From contig OW051492.1 in NCBI GenBank assembly GCA_932521035.1, positions 992,001-1,056,000 of the forward strand: 64,000 nt of DNA. Direction: 5' to 3'. The DNA is from Oscheius dolichura (lineage: Eukaryota > Nematoda > Chromadorea > Rhabditida > Rhabditidae). Under the pieces are notes generated by a model, which saw only the letters and a list, made by a program, of their open reading frames with translations, made no database searches and had not been told where the DNA came from. Positions within the stretch are counted from its first letter, which is position 1. Every line of letters starts with the position of its first letter. Position numbers and translations under genes: made by a program. Below, piece after piece: positions 16,075 through 29,800 of the stretch.

Positions 16075-18339
16075 AAGTCAAGAATCTTTTGCTTTCCTTC
16101 CTCTTGTCTAAAGGTGATAAAAAGTGTTTCCCTTTCAAGCTATTGTGTTCCAATTCTTCCTTTCCCCCTCCGGCGCTTCTTCCTACTAGGAATGTTCCCT
16201 CTCAAACAACTGCCATCCCATGTTTAGTTGGCCGTCTTTGTTCTCCCCCTCTGCTGTCCAGATGGTCAGAATTGGGGGCGGGCCGGGGCAGGGAGAGAGT
16301 AGTCGGCCGAGCTCCTCCCCTTGACCATTGCCATCTCCCACAAAGGATCCCTCCAGCTGGCCGCCGTCGAGCGACGATGAAGAAATTCGTATCTCTTTCT
16401 GCATTTTTTCCCGTAAATATTTCCTAATCCTCCTCCTTGTCCCCCTCTGCTTTTATCGTGTTTCCCATCTCTCTCTCTCCCAGTTCATTCTTGGCCTGCC
16501 CCCACTATCAACCACAGCAGCACACTGCCCCTTTCCCGCGCAATTACCGCGCCTCCCGGTCCTGTTCCCATTCACGTCAATTTAGGCCTTCTCTTATCAG
16601 AAAATAGCCATTATTTCCTATAAACATGAGAGAGAAAATACAAAAAAAATCCAATAAAAAAAAATCATAATTTCACTTTTTAGGACAAAAATTCAAAAAG
16701 CCGCCTTTTCCCGCCATTTTGAAAAAGTCCCCATTTTCGCGGGAATTCTTATTTTTGAATATTTTTACCACTAAAATCACCAAATTCTCCATTTCTTTTC
16801 ATTGTTTTTTTTGTATTTTCGACTATAGAAAAAGCCAGCCAGCGTTGGGTCGTTTCCCGCCATGCTAATGAGGTCATTTCGGTGCATCAAAGGGCTCATA
16901 AAAGTAGGGGGCAGGGAGTAGTAGGGGGATTACGAAACAAGGGAAAGAGAAAGGGGCAGGGCTCCGTTTACGGTCGGCTCCCATGGCAACTCCTCCCCTC
17001 CTCAAGGTTTCTTATTTCTTTAACGTTTTTCTGCTTTTTCCCTTCAAGACCCTAGGGGACAGTAATTTCCGGTCGCGTTTCCTTCTTCCCCTTTTAAAGA
17101 AAAGAAGAAGAAGAGCGTCTTCCCGTGACAATGATTCACAAAGCCCCGGCGGACGACGCCGCCGCTCGTTTAAAAAACCATTTCCCTCCAGTCTTTAAAG
17201 GTTGACTGGAAAATGAGTAATTCTCTGTGGAGTTTACGAGCTGGTATAATGGAAAACGAGACGAAACCGCCGCCTTTTTTACGGTAATGGGAAAAAATTA
17301 GTAGTCAACGAGCTGCGGGAGGCTGGAAAGGGTGAGAGGATGGGTTCTCCTGCCATTTTGAGGATTTCACTGCGTAGGAGCAGATTCTCAGCCTGGAGAA
17401 CATTTTTCAATTGGGTGCTCAGTAGATTACTGTATTAGATACTAAGTCAGCGCTGAAATTGGCTGCGTAGCCCAGAAGCCTCGTTTCTCCGGGAACCTTG
17501 GCGCCTTATCCGGACTTTCCCTAATTTGGACCATTTCACTGCGTAAAAGCGTGTAATAAAAAAAAAAGTCCTTTACCATTTTCTAGGCTCTCTGCGTAGT
17601 AAATTAGATACTCAGCCATCATTATTTCCCTAAAACTGGCTCCTCTTTGCTCCAATTTGCCTGCGTATCATCCTCTGCTCTCCTCTCCGGCGGAGTTGTT
17701 GATCTTCCCGTTTTACGCAGCCAATTTAGGGCAGAAGGAGTTCTTAAAGGAGATCAGACGTTTAATACTCAGTCTAGAGATTGGAGTAGGGAAAGATTTG
17801 TAGCTCTCGGGGCGGATTTATAGCCGGGAAAGGGGGCAACAACCAAGAGGCGGGGGCTGTTTTGGCGGGCTCCTGGGAAACTTTTTAAACATAAAAAAAC
17901 TGGGTTTAATATGGTTTTCTTTAATGTAGAAGTGCCCTCCTCCTAGTTTAAAAAAAGGTCAAATGCCACCGAGCTGGAGCGGCAGCCGGCCCCTGCCGCG
18001 CACACTGGTCAGCTGGCTCCCTCTCCGTCTTTGGCGGCTCCCTAAATAAATCTATAACCTACCTATCTATAATATTATTTATATAATATAAAATATGCTA
18101 AAAAGATTGGCTATTTATTTGTTATTTAACGAGAAAAGGTGAGAGGAGGGGGAGAGGTGTTGCCCGGCCCGTACCGGCACCATTTCCAGGCTAGGCAAAC
18201 AATCGCAGACCGATCTGCCCCCTCTTCTCTTCCCCTTCCCCTTCTCTCGATCAAATAGCCCGGTATTCTTCATTTTTAGACTATTTTTAATATTGACAAC
18301 TAATATATTATTAGAAAAGGCCATAGAAATAGGGAAAAA

Positions 18340-18800
18340 TTAGAAAAAGATGGGTGAAAGTTGACCCAAAACGAGGGAAGCCCGCTGTTTCGCGCCTTTT
18401 TCCCCATTTGAACCGGTTTTTTTTTGCCGCCAAATGGTTGGTTCCTGTATTTTTAAAGGTCTCTACAGTATGAAGAGGCTTTCCTTCTCACCGCAAAAGT
18501 ATAAAATTTGAAAATAGCGGCGAAATTGGATCCAAAACCAGGGAAGACGCCATTTTCACATTTGAACCATGTTTTACCTCCAAATATTCAAATTTTCTAC
18601 TTTCTCTCGATTATTATGATGTCTACAATATGCTAAACATGTTCTTAAACTGAAATAATTGAGAAAATTTGAGAAATTAGACCCTGTACCGGGGAAACCC
18701 CATTTCCCGCCTTTTTCCCATTTGAACCGTCTTTTACCGCCAAATTTCTGGATTTCTACAATTTTTTGAGCTTTCTACAGTAAGAAATGGTCCCCCGTCT
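18340..18800. repeat. Degenerate tandem repeat, three units of about 157 bp
   Basis: The word CATTTGAACC recurs at 18405, 18559 and 18719. In each unit it is preceded by a GACCCAAAACGAGGGAAG-like stretch and followed by a TTTTACCGCCAAAT-like stretch and then TCTACAGTA or TCTACAATA. Spacing is 154 and 160 bp. Noncoding. Confidence 0.65.
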
Positions 18801-19022
18801 CCATTTTCTTCCGGTAGAAAGTGGCAAACTTTCGAGTTCTTTTGTATTTTTTGGCGGGCCGGCGTCGGCGACGGCGGCGGTCAACAGTATGACCCGGGCC
18901 GACGGAAGCGGCGGTGTTTATTACCAGATGCCGGCCCGCCGGCCGGATGCTCTCTTATATCTTAAAAAAATAGGTAAATGTTACGATTCGTTATTTTTGC
19001 CTCTTCCTCTTCCACAAGCGAG

Positions 19023-19040
19023 CCCCCCCCCCCCCCCCCC
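19023..19040. repeat. Homopolymer of 18 C
   Basis: Eighteen consecutive C. The complementary G run could form a quadruplex. Length is also prone to sequencing error. A second run of 15 C lies at 47505-47519. Confidence 0.7.
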
Positions 19041-19632
19041 TTTATAAATAATTGTTTTTCACCTCTCTCCCGGGCCAGGCAGGGGGAACCGGCGGCTAGC
19101 TTTATGTTTTGACCGGCACCGTTTTCATCACCTGTTCCTTTTAAGGAAGGGACCCCCTAGGAAAGGGTGGGGGGCTTCTCTATCTCACTTTATTTATTGT
19201 TTACCACAATCCTGGGGGGTCTAGCCGGGTCGCCGCCGCCGCCTCCAGTCAAACGAGCATGGCACCGCCAGGACGGCGGCCACCCCCAAGGCTCTCGGCT
19301 TTCCTTTTCCTTTAATTACTTGTACCCCCCCCCCCTCTCTTGTTTGTGTTAGAAGGGCTGGAAAACGGCCAGCCAGCAAAAAAAAAGTTTTATGGAGCTC
19401 TCTAGAGAGGCGGCCGGCTTCTTCCCGTCACCTCTTCTTCTTCTCGGCCGGCCGTTATCGCCCCCTGTGGAGGACCAGTCGTTCCGGCGCCCACTCACAT
19501 ACACAGACGCAGAGACGTTCAAACTGTCTTCCCTTCCTTCTCTTATTCATCGTTTGCTAGTGAGAAAAGTCCTTTAAAAGGGATGAAAATCCAAAATTTG
19601 GGATGAAATACTCGATTTCCAGTGACTTTTAC

Positions 19633-19735
19633 CCGCGCGCCTGCACCCGTAAAGTCTCGGCAGCTCGCGGTACTGGTATTTAGCGTGCGGCCTTTCCAAG
19701 CCTTCCAACTGCCAAGATTTTACGGGTGCGGCGGC
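19633..19735. repeat. Complete copy of the CGCACCCGTAAA inverted-repeat element
   Basis: Left CGCGCGCCTGCACCCGTAAA then GTCTCGGCAGCT; right AACTGCCAAGATTTTACGGG then TGCGGCGGC. The centre has CTGGTATTTAGCGTGCGG. Confidence 0.75.
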
Positions 19736-20892
19736 AAGACCAATATTGAGTTCCAATTGTCATTTTTCATGGAAATCCTCTATTTTTCTCCAGATGTCTT
19801 CCATTTTGTGCCCTCCCCATAGTAGCCAAGGGTTTCCCACGGTCAGATTCATATAATCCCTGCCCTGCTGGACGCTCTTTTCCCATTGGGTGTCTCCATG
19901 CCCCGGGGTCTTCTTCCCTTTGTCCCCCCTCCTTGAAAATAATCTCTCTAGGATAATTAAAGGGGAAGAGGAGGGGGAGGAAGGCCGACTGACGCCGGGG
20001 AAAACTGGATAAAATTCGAAAAGTCCCCCTCCTCCTCGTCTGTTGTTGACCTTGACTAGGGAGATGGGGACACACGGAGTTTCCCATAAAATTTAACCCC
20101 CCGCCCTTTGATCTCTTCTCTACCGTAATCTCTATGGATTTAAATATAAAAAACAGGGGGCTCGTGGCTTTTGGCCCGCCGGATTTGTGACCGAGGCATC
20201 TGTTGTGGCCGCCATTAATTGTGACCGCCAGATGTGCAGTCAGTTGGCCCCGCCCCCATTCAAAGCCAGAGAGAGCGGAGCATCCCAGCTCTGGAGAGCC
20301 CGAAAACCGCCAAATTTGAAAAATTCTGCCCTTTTCCCGCTCTTTTCTGCGCCTTTTTAAAATTTCCCGCTCAAACTGCTTTTTTGAATTTCCCATCTCT
20401 TTTTCTTCGTTCTTCTTATATTTTTTCCTATATTTTATATATTTTTTATCATCTAAAAAATCAGGCGAATTTTCAATCTATAATAAGCTACAATAAAGCT
20501 ATTTTGAATATTTCCTATGGCATTATTCCGCCGCGCTATTGTTCTCAACCCATTTGTGACCTAATTAGCCGTCTATACAATCATTTTTCTGCTATTTAAA
20601 GGAGGAAAAAATCAATCTAATAGCATAGAAGGAGGTCTTGTTCTATTCCATGGCAAATCTCTTAATCTAATCTTCTCACCACCGTCTTGCCACCGCCAAC
20701 TTCACTGATTTCTATCTCCCGCGCTCTTCTCCTCGTGTTCCCGCTCTACTTTCTCTTTAAATTCTTTCTTTTTCTATTAATTTTATTTATTTTATACAAA
20801 AAAAAAAGAATTACAGATCTCCATCGGGCTGGCTCCGAAAGAGAAGAGAGAAGACAAGAAAAACCAAAGTAAAAGTGCGCGTGAGATAAAAA

Positions 20893-23800
20893 ATGGCGGG
20901 TATGGTTACTGCTGCTGCTGCTGGTGCGTATTGTTCACGTCAAAGCGAAGAGGGATTCCATTCGGGCAGTTCCCAAGAAGATGTTCTCTGTCAGCCGCCA
21001 CTAGATCGTCTGATTAATGAATTTGGAGCCTTCAATATCCAACAAAAACGTTAGTTAGACCTTTAAACTGCCATAACAGTTCTTTAAAATAGTCTCTTAA
21101 ATCCTAAAAAATGGAACTCTCTCGAGGGGATTGCCCCTCGCGCTGTGTGAGCCATCTGTCCTACTCTGCGTCTCTGCCCCCCTTGCCGGGGAACGCTCTC
21201 TCTAATTCGAGCAGTGGTCACTCAACTGGCAAGGGGGAAGGGGCAGAGAGAGGAACTGCCGCCCGGCAGGGGGCCTCATTAGCATAGAGCGGAATTGAGG
21301 GGAGGGGGACTAAGGAAAGTGTCAGTGTATTTGAAGTGGAAAGACCAGGGCAGCCGGCCGGCCGGACAACAATTATCCCTACCCCCGAATCCAACGCAAA
21401 CTCTCCCTCTCTAAAATTACCGGAATGCCACAGTAACCGCGATAAAACTGTTTGAATTTGACTTTTCCCGTACTGCTTTGAAAATTGCTTGAATAAGTTG
21501 AAAATACATATATTTTTGCGTATTTTTAACTATTTTTTAGTCATTTTTATGTTTCTAAATTTATTTTAACATTTAAAATAAGAAAAAAGGTAGTTTTATG
21601 TGAAAAGTGAGAGAAAATAAGGAAAAAAGATTTAAATTTTGAAAAATAGCAAAAGCGCGCGCTAAAATGACTGTAAATCTGCTTCAGCGCTATTTTTCTT
21701 CAGAATTTTAAGCTTTCCCTGGTTTTTTCTTCAAAATTTATCATTTTCCTTCCATTTTCTTTGATAGAAAGTAGTTTTACAATACCGTAACCCAGTAGAA
21801 CTTGATCTACAACGCCAAAATACTCTTCCTATTTTTGGATATATTGGACCTAGAAAAACGGAGAGACGTAGATGATTCAAGTTTTATAAGGAGCAGATAA
21901 AATTAATCTGTCTTTTTTGCCTTTTTCTCCAGAGAGAGAGCGAGAGAGAAGAGATAGTCAAGCAGCCCTCTCTAATTGAGTTTTCGCGTCATTTTCCGCC
22001 TCGAAAGACTTTTGGGAGAGAGAGGGGCGACGTCAGTTCTGCTGCTGCTGTTTTTGAGTTGTGTTCGCCGGCTAGCCACCTCCCCAAGCCAGAAAATCCC
22101 TGTCAATTCGAGTCTCTGTCCTGCTGGCGAGGCAGGGGACAGCGGAAAGTCTACGGGCACAATAATATTTACTAGAGAAAGAAAGACAGCGTGAGAAAGA
22201 GAGAAAAAGAGAGGAAAATATGTGTACCAGATGGAGAAAAGGGGAAAAGAGCAGGAAAAATTCAAATTCTGACCATTTCGCGGGCAACATCTGAGTTGTT
22301 TGTAGCGCGCGCTTACTTCTCCTTGGAGCAAAAATACCGTAATCTCTTGAAAATTAGACCTTTTTCACATCGTTTTCTTCCATTTTTCATGAAAACCAAC
22401 ATTTTGTAACCTGCAGAGAAACCTTGCAACTTCCTCTCTATTTTGGTTATTCTCTCTCGAAAAAGAACAAGAACTCTCTCTCTCCCAGTGTCTCCCAGCC
22501 CCCGGTCCTCGTTTCCCCAGCTGGTTTCTTGTTCCAAAAGCTTGTGGTTACAGCAGCCGGCGGAACATTGGGCACTCTCTTTCGGCCCCGGGTGGGACAG
22601 GGAACGGGAGGGGAGACACAGAGATACAACTGGTAGCCGGCGCCTCCTTCTAGTTTCCTTCTTTTCAAATCAGCCCTGCTTCCCGTCCACTTTCCTCTTG
22701 GGGGGTGGGCGATTTCCCTCCTTTTTTGGACAGAGAATGGGAGAGAAACGAGTCTCCTTTCTCCCGGTCTCTTGGCAAGAAAATCGCGCGCGCGCCTGCA
22801 CCCGTATAGTCTCGGCAGCTCGCGCCATTGGCATCTGACGCGCGCGTTTGATCCCTCTTGGGGTAAATTTCTCCCTTGTTTCGATTTTTATACAAAAGTT
22901 TAACTGTATGTCTGTGTGTGAAGGACTCTCTCTGCAACCCCGGTCGGGTGCTGTTTGCGCGCGCCTTTCAAAAACCACCGGGGGCTCCACAAAACAGTTC
23001 ACTCGACTCCGTCAGTCGGGCTCTCCCCCTGTTTATGCAGGGGGATCGATTTCGTCGTCTTTCACTCTTCTCTCCTCCTCTCTCCTCCTCTCGTCTCATC
23101 CTCCTCCTCCCCCTTTTAAATAAAAGGCGGAGACTGTCCTTCTGTTAAGAGAGAAGAGAATGTCAATTATCATACGGGCCGGGGAAGGGCAGCAGGAGAG
23201 GCGCCCGGCCGCTTTATCGCCTTGTTTTCTTGGGAGAGAGGAGTCCCCCCTGCCCGGCCCTTTTTTATCAGCTCCCCTTGTTCCTTTTAAGAGAGACGGT
23301 CTGGCGTCTTTAAAACGCCAAAAACCTTCAATTTTAAGAAAAGTGAGAGCCACAGTTAGACAGCGCGCCACCGCTACAGTTGGCTGTCTAACTGTGGCGC
23401 GTTGTTTCCCAGACTTCCTGGGTAAATATAGACTTCCGCGTCTCTGTTTTTCTCCTCTCAAGACCTTTCAGTCCTTTAAATTGATCCCCATTCCAATTAG
23501 CCAATGGCAAAGAAAGGGAAAAGTTCTTTCCGGGGGACAATCTGGCTGCTGTATCAAGTTTTCCCCCGGCGGCTTTCCCTTCCCATGCCGGGGTGATTTA
23601 GCCCTAGAGGAGCCACCTGGTCGGGTTTTTTTGTCTCCTTCTACCCTTCTCTTCCTTGTCTTCTCGTTTTTTATTTTGCCGCGCGGTTTGAATCAGAGAG
23701 AGAGACACACACACAAGGGCAGGGGCTAAAGGGTCACACGTTTGAATACTTGTTTATCTCTATGACGTTTACGTTTGCAGGATACAACTTTGGACAGCAG

Positions 23801-26800
23801 AAGTGTAACTCGGACAGCGGAGCCTCAACCGGAGAATTGGATCAAATCATGTGAGTGGACATCGTCATTAGAAAAGCAAAAAACTCGAGGTCATGGCGGG
23901 GATCGAACTTTTGACCTCTGGCACGCAACTGAGGAGCTTTACCATTGCGCCATACGCACATCGCGTAGTGACGGTGAACTACCGAGATTATAGTATTCCC
24001 TGGGGCGAGTGACGAGGGGATGCCCGTGCCGGTCACAACACGGATGGCCGAGTTTAGCTGGCCGGCTAGGGTGCTTCATTAACTATGAGGGGACTGCTGC
24101 TGACTGCAAAACACGGAGCTGCTTCAATATACGGGGAGGGGAGGAACACTCAAGCCCCCGCGGCCGGCCGGCCACTCTCTCTAGTCGGAGGAGGAGGAGG
24201 AGGACATCCTCCCCCTAGTCGGCCGGCCTCAAGGTGAAATGGGGCACCGGCCCCCCGTGTTTAAAGGCGGGGGAAGAGGAGGAAAAACTGCCTTCATTTC
24301 GCATTTATGGATGGTCTTTTTTTGTCTGCCTCTGCCCGGCGTACCCCTCCCTCGTCTCTCAGCTGCTGCCGTCATTTTACAGCCCCTGGCACCCGCCCAG
24401 TACCCCCGGGGTGTTGACCACCACACCACGAGGATCGTATGTCCCCTGCCCCCCTCCTTTTCTGACTTCAATTAGCCCCCCTCGTAATTATCTATGCCCC
24501 CCTGCTCCCCCAATCAACGCGTCACACTCCTTCTCTCATTCGATATCTGTCAACATTCTAAAGAGGATCCACACACAGTAATCCTCCTGTTGTTGGACTT
24601 GTCAGGGCCTAAAGTGATGGATACGTAATCTTTCGTGAGAAGAGCAGCTAATACGACTACCTGGGTCAACAGAGATTGGAGCGAAAATTTGAAATTTGCC
24701 CTTTTGACCCCGTTTGAATTCCCGCCTTGGCGAAAAGGTCGAAATTTTCGATTTTCTCCTCTTTTTATCTCGAATTTTATATATTTCTACTATATTTTAA
24801 CACCTAGATGTTGGTTTTAATATTTTTACAAAGAAAAAGCATAAGAAAACGATGAAATTCGGCTCAAAATTGAATAAACACAAAGCTGTTTGAATTGCCG
24901 CCATCCCGCGAAAATGATGTTTTTGAAAATATATAAAAAAAATAAAAATTCTCGCTAGAATTCTCTATTCCGTCGTCATTTCCTGCTTTTCTGATTAGTT
25001 TCTTTTGCATATTTATTAGCTGCCTATTTTCCAATGTGTAAATTATGTTTTCCATATATATATATTTTGCAAGGAAGATAATATATATATAAGAAGTAGA
25101 GAACTGCCGCCGCCGCTCCATTTGGCGCTGATTGGCTAGAACCTGGCTCGGCGGCGTCCCCCAGGGGAGGCGCTAAATCTTGCGCCAAACGAGCACGCTC
25201 GAATTAGATAAGCGCATCTGACACGGACGCCGAGGCGCAACAACGTCCAAGAGTCCCCGGAGAGATGGCTCTGCCTGGCATCTCACTGGTGACCAAGGCA
25301 GCGGCAGTGCCTCCTCCTCCTCCCGCGCGCAAATATCCCCCCTTTGTGAACGGACATTAACGAGAGAGAGAGGAGAAGGCAGCTGCTGCTGTACTTCCCC
25401 TAGTCTACTGTAGGGAGGGGGAGAAAAGTGGAAATGAAAGCCTATTGTAAGAGAGTCAAAGTGAAACCGATCCCCTTTCCCCCGCTCTCCGGTCTCTCTC
25501 GTCGCTCAGCCCCCTGTAAATAAGGGAAACGTGGGAAGAGAGAAAGCGATCTGTGGACGGCGTCGGACCTTTGCTCCGCCGCCTCGCCGTTGTTTGTGGG
25601 CTGCGGCCTCCTCTCCACCGTCTTCCGCTGCTTAGTATGCGACCGGCCTTTGAGGCCAGCAGCAGCCACTCTCTCCCCTTTCCTCTCTCTTCTCCGTTTT
25701 CTATAACAGTCCACTCCTCTTGGGGAGAAGAGATGCTGCTCGGCCGTTAGCTCACTAAATATCTTCTCTCTGAAAATAGATATTTTTATACATTGGAAAT
25801 ATAGAAAAAAAGTAGAAAAAATAAGCAAAATATGATGTTTTTAGCAAATGATCAAAAATAGTGCACTCTGCCCCGCGCGCGAAAGCGAAAATTCAAAATT
25901 CCAATCAGTTTCTCTTCTCTTACATCAGCATCGCTCTCTCTTCTAATTCACCGTTATCTATTGTTTTTATCATGTATTTATGATATTCTATTCATTTTTA
26001 CTTTCGTTAGAATTTATACAACCAGCGCACATAGATCTGTTTACGTGCCAAGTCTCAATAAGAAGCCTGGGCGATCTCTCCTCGCGGCCATTGAAAATTT
26101 CGTGCAACACGCTATTTCGAAACTGGACTCATTGTGTCCATTCTCTATTTCTCTGGATCCTCTCTGCAGCTGCTGCTTCATTGTAATGCGCATAAAATTG
26201 AGTAGGTAAAAAATTGTCTTCGTCTCTCTCTCTTTTACTGTCCGTCCTTGGAAAATTATGCCAAGCGCTGTGCGACGACGCCTTGTTTCTAATCGCCTTC
26301 TCTCCGCACCAATTTACTGGGATTTGTTCCGGCGTTCCGTGCACAGCCCAATTCCTCTTGTTCTGTGTCTTTACTGCGCTTTCAAGTCTTTCTCATGTTT
26401 ACTACCAAAGGGCATTCTCGGCACAACCCTCCGGAAAACATTCATTGCTCGCCTTTTTCCCATTTTCAAATGTGTTTGTTTTTAGAAATTCAATTATTTT
26501 ATGTAAAATCTCTCATTCACATGAGTGCTCGTTTTTGCATGCCTAATACCTCGGAGATTATTCATTTTTGCTCTTTAGTTTGAAGTATCGCTCCTCTGCT
26601 TATTTTAGGACACTCATGCTAGAGACACTGGCTCAAACCATGTAGTTTGTTTGCCTCTATTCTTCATCGTGGCTGTCAACCTCTTTGCTTTTTCAGCGAG
26701 GAGAACCACTATTGAGAAAGGCACCTCATTATCTTTTTCACTTTGAAATTTTATGAGGCGTTATTGGGAATGGCAGATTTTGGCGCCACCGCTTGTTATC

Positions 26801-29800
26801 ATGGCCTCCGATCAAGACAGCTGAAGATGTTCCCCCGCTGTTGCCGAATATCACCCCGGAAACGCCCACTGTTTTTCGCCTTGCCATAATCTTCGAGAAG
26901 TGTACTGTTTTTCCCTAGAGTACTGTTTTCCAATCCAGCTCTCTTCCTCTCGCTCGCTCTTCTGGATCGGTTACTGTTTGCCCAGATGTGCTGGACCGGG
27001 CTTCCTTTCTGTTTTTCTTTGGCTGCCCTCGAAAATGCATAATGACTGCTCCACATTCTGTGCCTAACATCAATTGTTTACGCCCTGATCTTATGTCTCT
27101 CTCCCTCTCCTCGCCAGCACTTTGGGTGTATTAGATTTGCATACTTTGCTGTCCGATATCTGCTAATTGGGTTCGGCCTAGTCGCTTTGGCGGTGTCCGT
27201 TCGCTTCCTCCTAGGCTTGCCTTCTTGGATTTCAGTCGGTGACTTTGCTTTCATTCCCCCCGATTGTTTTCACTGCCGTTTGCGCAAATGCTACTTTCGT
27301 TTCTCGTATCCTTCTCTTAATTAATTTCTGATAAAACCAGTTCCTTTCTCCATATCCGCACGTTTCATTCTTTATTTTAAATGTTTTTGCTCCTCTCGCT
27401 TTTTGTTGCCCACAGCCGGGCCTTGTGTCATATGAGCGAAAGTGGGTGTCCGCGCCGGGGCGACGGCTGTTTGCCGTGTTCAGCAGGATTTGGCGCTGCG
27501 TTTCTGCGCCAGGCACGGGTCCGATTCAGCATCTCTTCTTCTGTTTTTCGGTGATAAGGCTCCGTTGAGCCTGTAAACATCAGCTGTCCGCCGACCATTT
27601 ACGGCCATGCTTTTGTCGGTCGGCTTATTATAAAGCCTTCGCGGCATATTGCGCAGTAATCCCGTATTGCCATTATTTTTTCCTCGAATTCTTATCTTCT
27701 ATTTTATCTTTCATAATTATTTTCTTTCAGAATGAAGGAGGAACTGGGTGCACGCGACGTGGGTAAACCAAAAATGCCGGGTAGTTGGTTTTATGAAGAA
27801 CTTTATCATCGAGGAGATGATTCCAGCTCTCCTACAAGTGAAGCCGACGGTTAGTCGTTTATTTTTCATTGTTGCAGGGTAGTTTCAAATTTATTACGTG
27901 TATTTTCGGCGGTTTCGTGTCACTTGAGCGGTGTGAGAATACTGTTTTCGCTCGCGAAAAGTTGACCGATCTCACACGAATTGCAATTTTCTCTACATAA
28001 CCAGTTTACCTGAGTAAATTGTTATGTTTTTATGACCTTTTTCTAAGTAATTTTATGTTTTTAGAGCATATTCTTGCACAATTGCTGATAGGAAATCGTA
28101 ACATCTCAGAAAACGTCGAAGTTCCAAGCAGTGAGCATGTAGCAGAAATCGTCGGTAGACAAGGTTGGTTGATTCGCTTACTATTTTCACTGTAGTTACT
28201 TCCCTCGCCAATCAAAAATACCCTTGAAACCCCATTTTACCGACACTCGGGCCGCGCTCTCCGCCACAATAACCTTGCGCCGCTGAACTACGCACCTGTA
28301 TTTTGCTGTATAATTGGGGGATAATTTGCCTGTCGACTGATGGACGTCCGATTTTGTACTGGACAGCCATTTGCGGGGACAACTATTTACCAATTGTTGA
28401 AAAATAACAAGATCTTTGAATCCGTTTTATTGAAAAAGAATCTCCATATTTGGCTCTTTATCCTTTGAAATGATACTCGTCTTTCATGCATAAATTCGCG
28501 GTTGGTTAGCCCCTAACTCCATTGGCACTACAAGAGGTTCTGGTCGCTGGTCGCAAGTTGCTCTCGCTGTCTAACCTCTCAGTCGCACGCTGTCTGATTC
28601 TAGCTGCCCGCAATGTTTTTCCAGCGCACAGCACACTATTTCTCGCAATCCTTTAGCAGTCTGCCAAGACTAGCTGGATATTGGCGGGAAACAAGGCCAA
28701 ATATTATTTGAATCGGTAAAACGCCTAATGAAAGGCAACATAATCGGTGTGGATGGAATTCATATCATTTTCTGGCATCAGCACATCAATCCATTGTTTA
28801 CGGTGAGAAATGTAGAATGCGTTTATATCTTTTTCTGACCGGGCTGGATTTATTATTGATTTGGTTTTAAGATGACGCAATATCCTATTTTGTAGGCTTG
28901 GTTGGGCTCTTTGCTCTTTAGGCTGACCGGGTGGCAGCTGGCACAAACGATTTATGGAGCTCTGGTAACGTCTCTCGTCTAATATTCTAGTGGCAACGGC
29001 CTTGTTCAGAGGCATTTGGGGAGGGCAACGATGTCCGGGAGAAAATGGGGTCATTTGCTTTCAGAAACCAAGGAGAATAGGCAGCAGAAGGGCCAGACTT
29101 AAAAATAAGGGGCTTTTGTTTTGCGCTAGCAGATAAATTGGCAAAGATGTCCCGGATCTTCCATTTCCCAGCACTCAATTACCATTCCTTTCTTTACGCG
29201 GCTGCCATTGTCCCTCTTGGACCGTAATTAGTCGTCGTGTGATTTGTTGCGCCAGTCCTGACAGCACAACGGGCCGTTCCTCGTCCAATTTGAATCCCCA
29301 TCTGTCTTCCTTGGACATAGAGGAGTCTTATTTGTTATGGAATTGGCTAGAATTCGCGTGAAAATTGCCCTCATGTTTACTGTGCTGATTTTTGTCTCCC
29401 AGAGATCGCCTGCTGCGTTATTGCCAGTAATAAAAGCGCACCGGAACAGATGCTCTTTCCGTCACAGCGTGCTAACTGCTGGACATTCAGTTGGATCGTC
29501 ATCCAGGGCTTCTGGCTTTTCCTTAGATGACAAGGCCATAAATATTTATGTGAGCTTCACTCGCTACGACATAGGACAGTGACAGGCGGAGACGCAGGAA
29601 CCAAGGATTAGGCCAATGACCAGTAAACCCTTATCGCAACTAAGCTCTTTTTTTGCCGTGAAGCGGAGCAGCGAAATAAATGCCGACAACAAAAACATGT
29701 TACCGTACGGAGTAGTCAATGCCGCATGAATCAGGAGGGTAAAGGGCAAGAAGAAAGGGCAGTCGCTACGTAGATACATTCGCTTCTATTCTTCCTTCTA

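Larger units (their letters stand above)
6650..20892. other. Gene-poor region upstream of mex-3
   Basis: About 14 kb in which no frame carries a recognisable domain or a consistent splice chain. The longest frames are low-complexity Arg/Glu/Gly/Ser or Pro-rich readings of GA/CT tracts. The stretch holds tRNA-like repeats, copies of the inverted-repeat element, a large foldback, degenerate tandem repeats, many GA/CT microsatellites and frequent TACTGTAG-type words common in rhabditid noncoding DNA. It may contain distant mex-3 regulatory sequence or untranslated exons, but none can be pointed to. Confidence 0.6.

Noticed and set aside
19767..20396. 209-codon open frame on the minus strand
   Set aside because: Low-complexity composition and no recognisable motif; it partly overlaps AT-rich noncoding sequence.
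23890..23955. Genuine tRNA gene on the minus strand
   Set aside because: A and B boxes are present but the acceptor and anticodon arms do not pair.
29337..29582. 81-codon plus-strand frame with a signal-peptide-like start inside mex-3 intron 4
   Set aside because: No homology recognised, no promoter or splice evidence; a hydrophobic start is common by chance in T-rich DNA.
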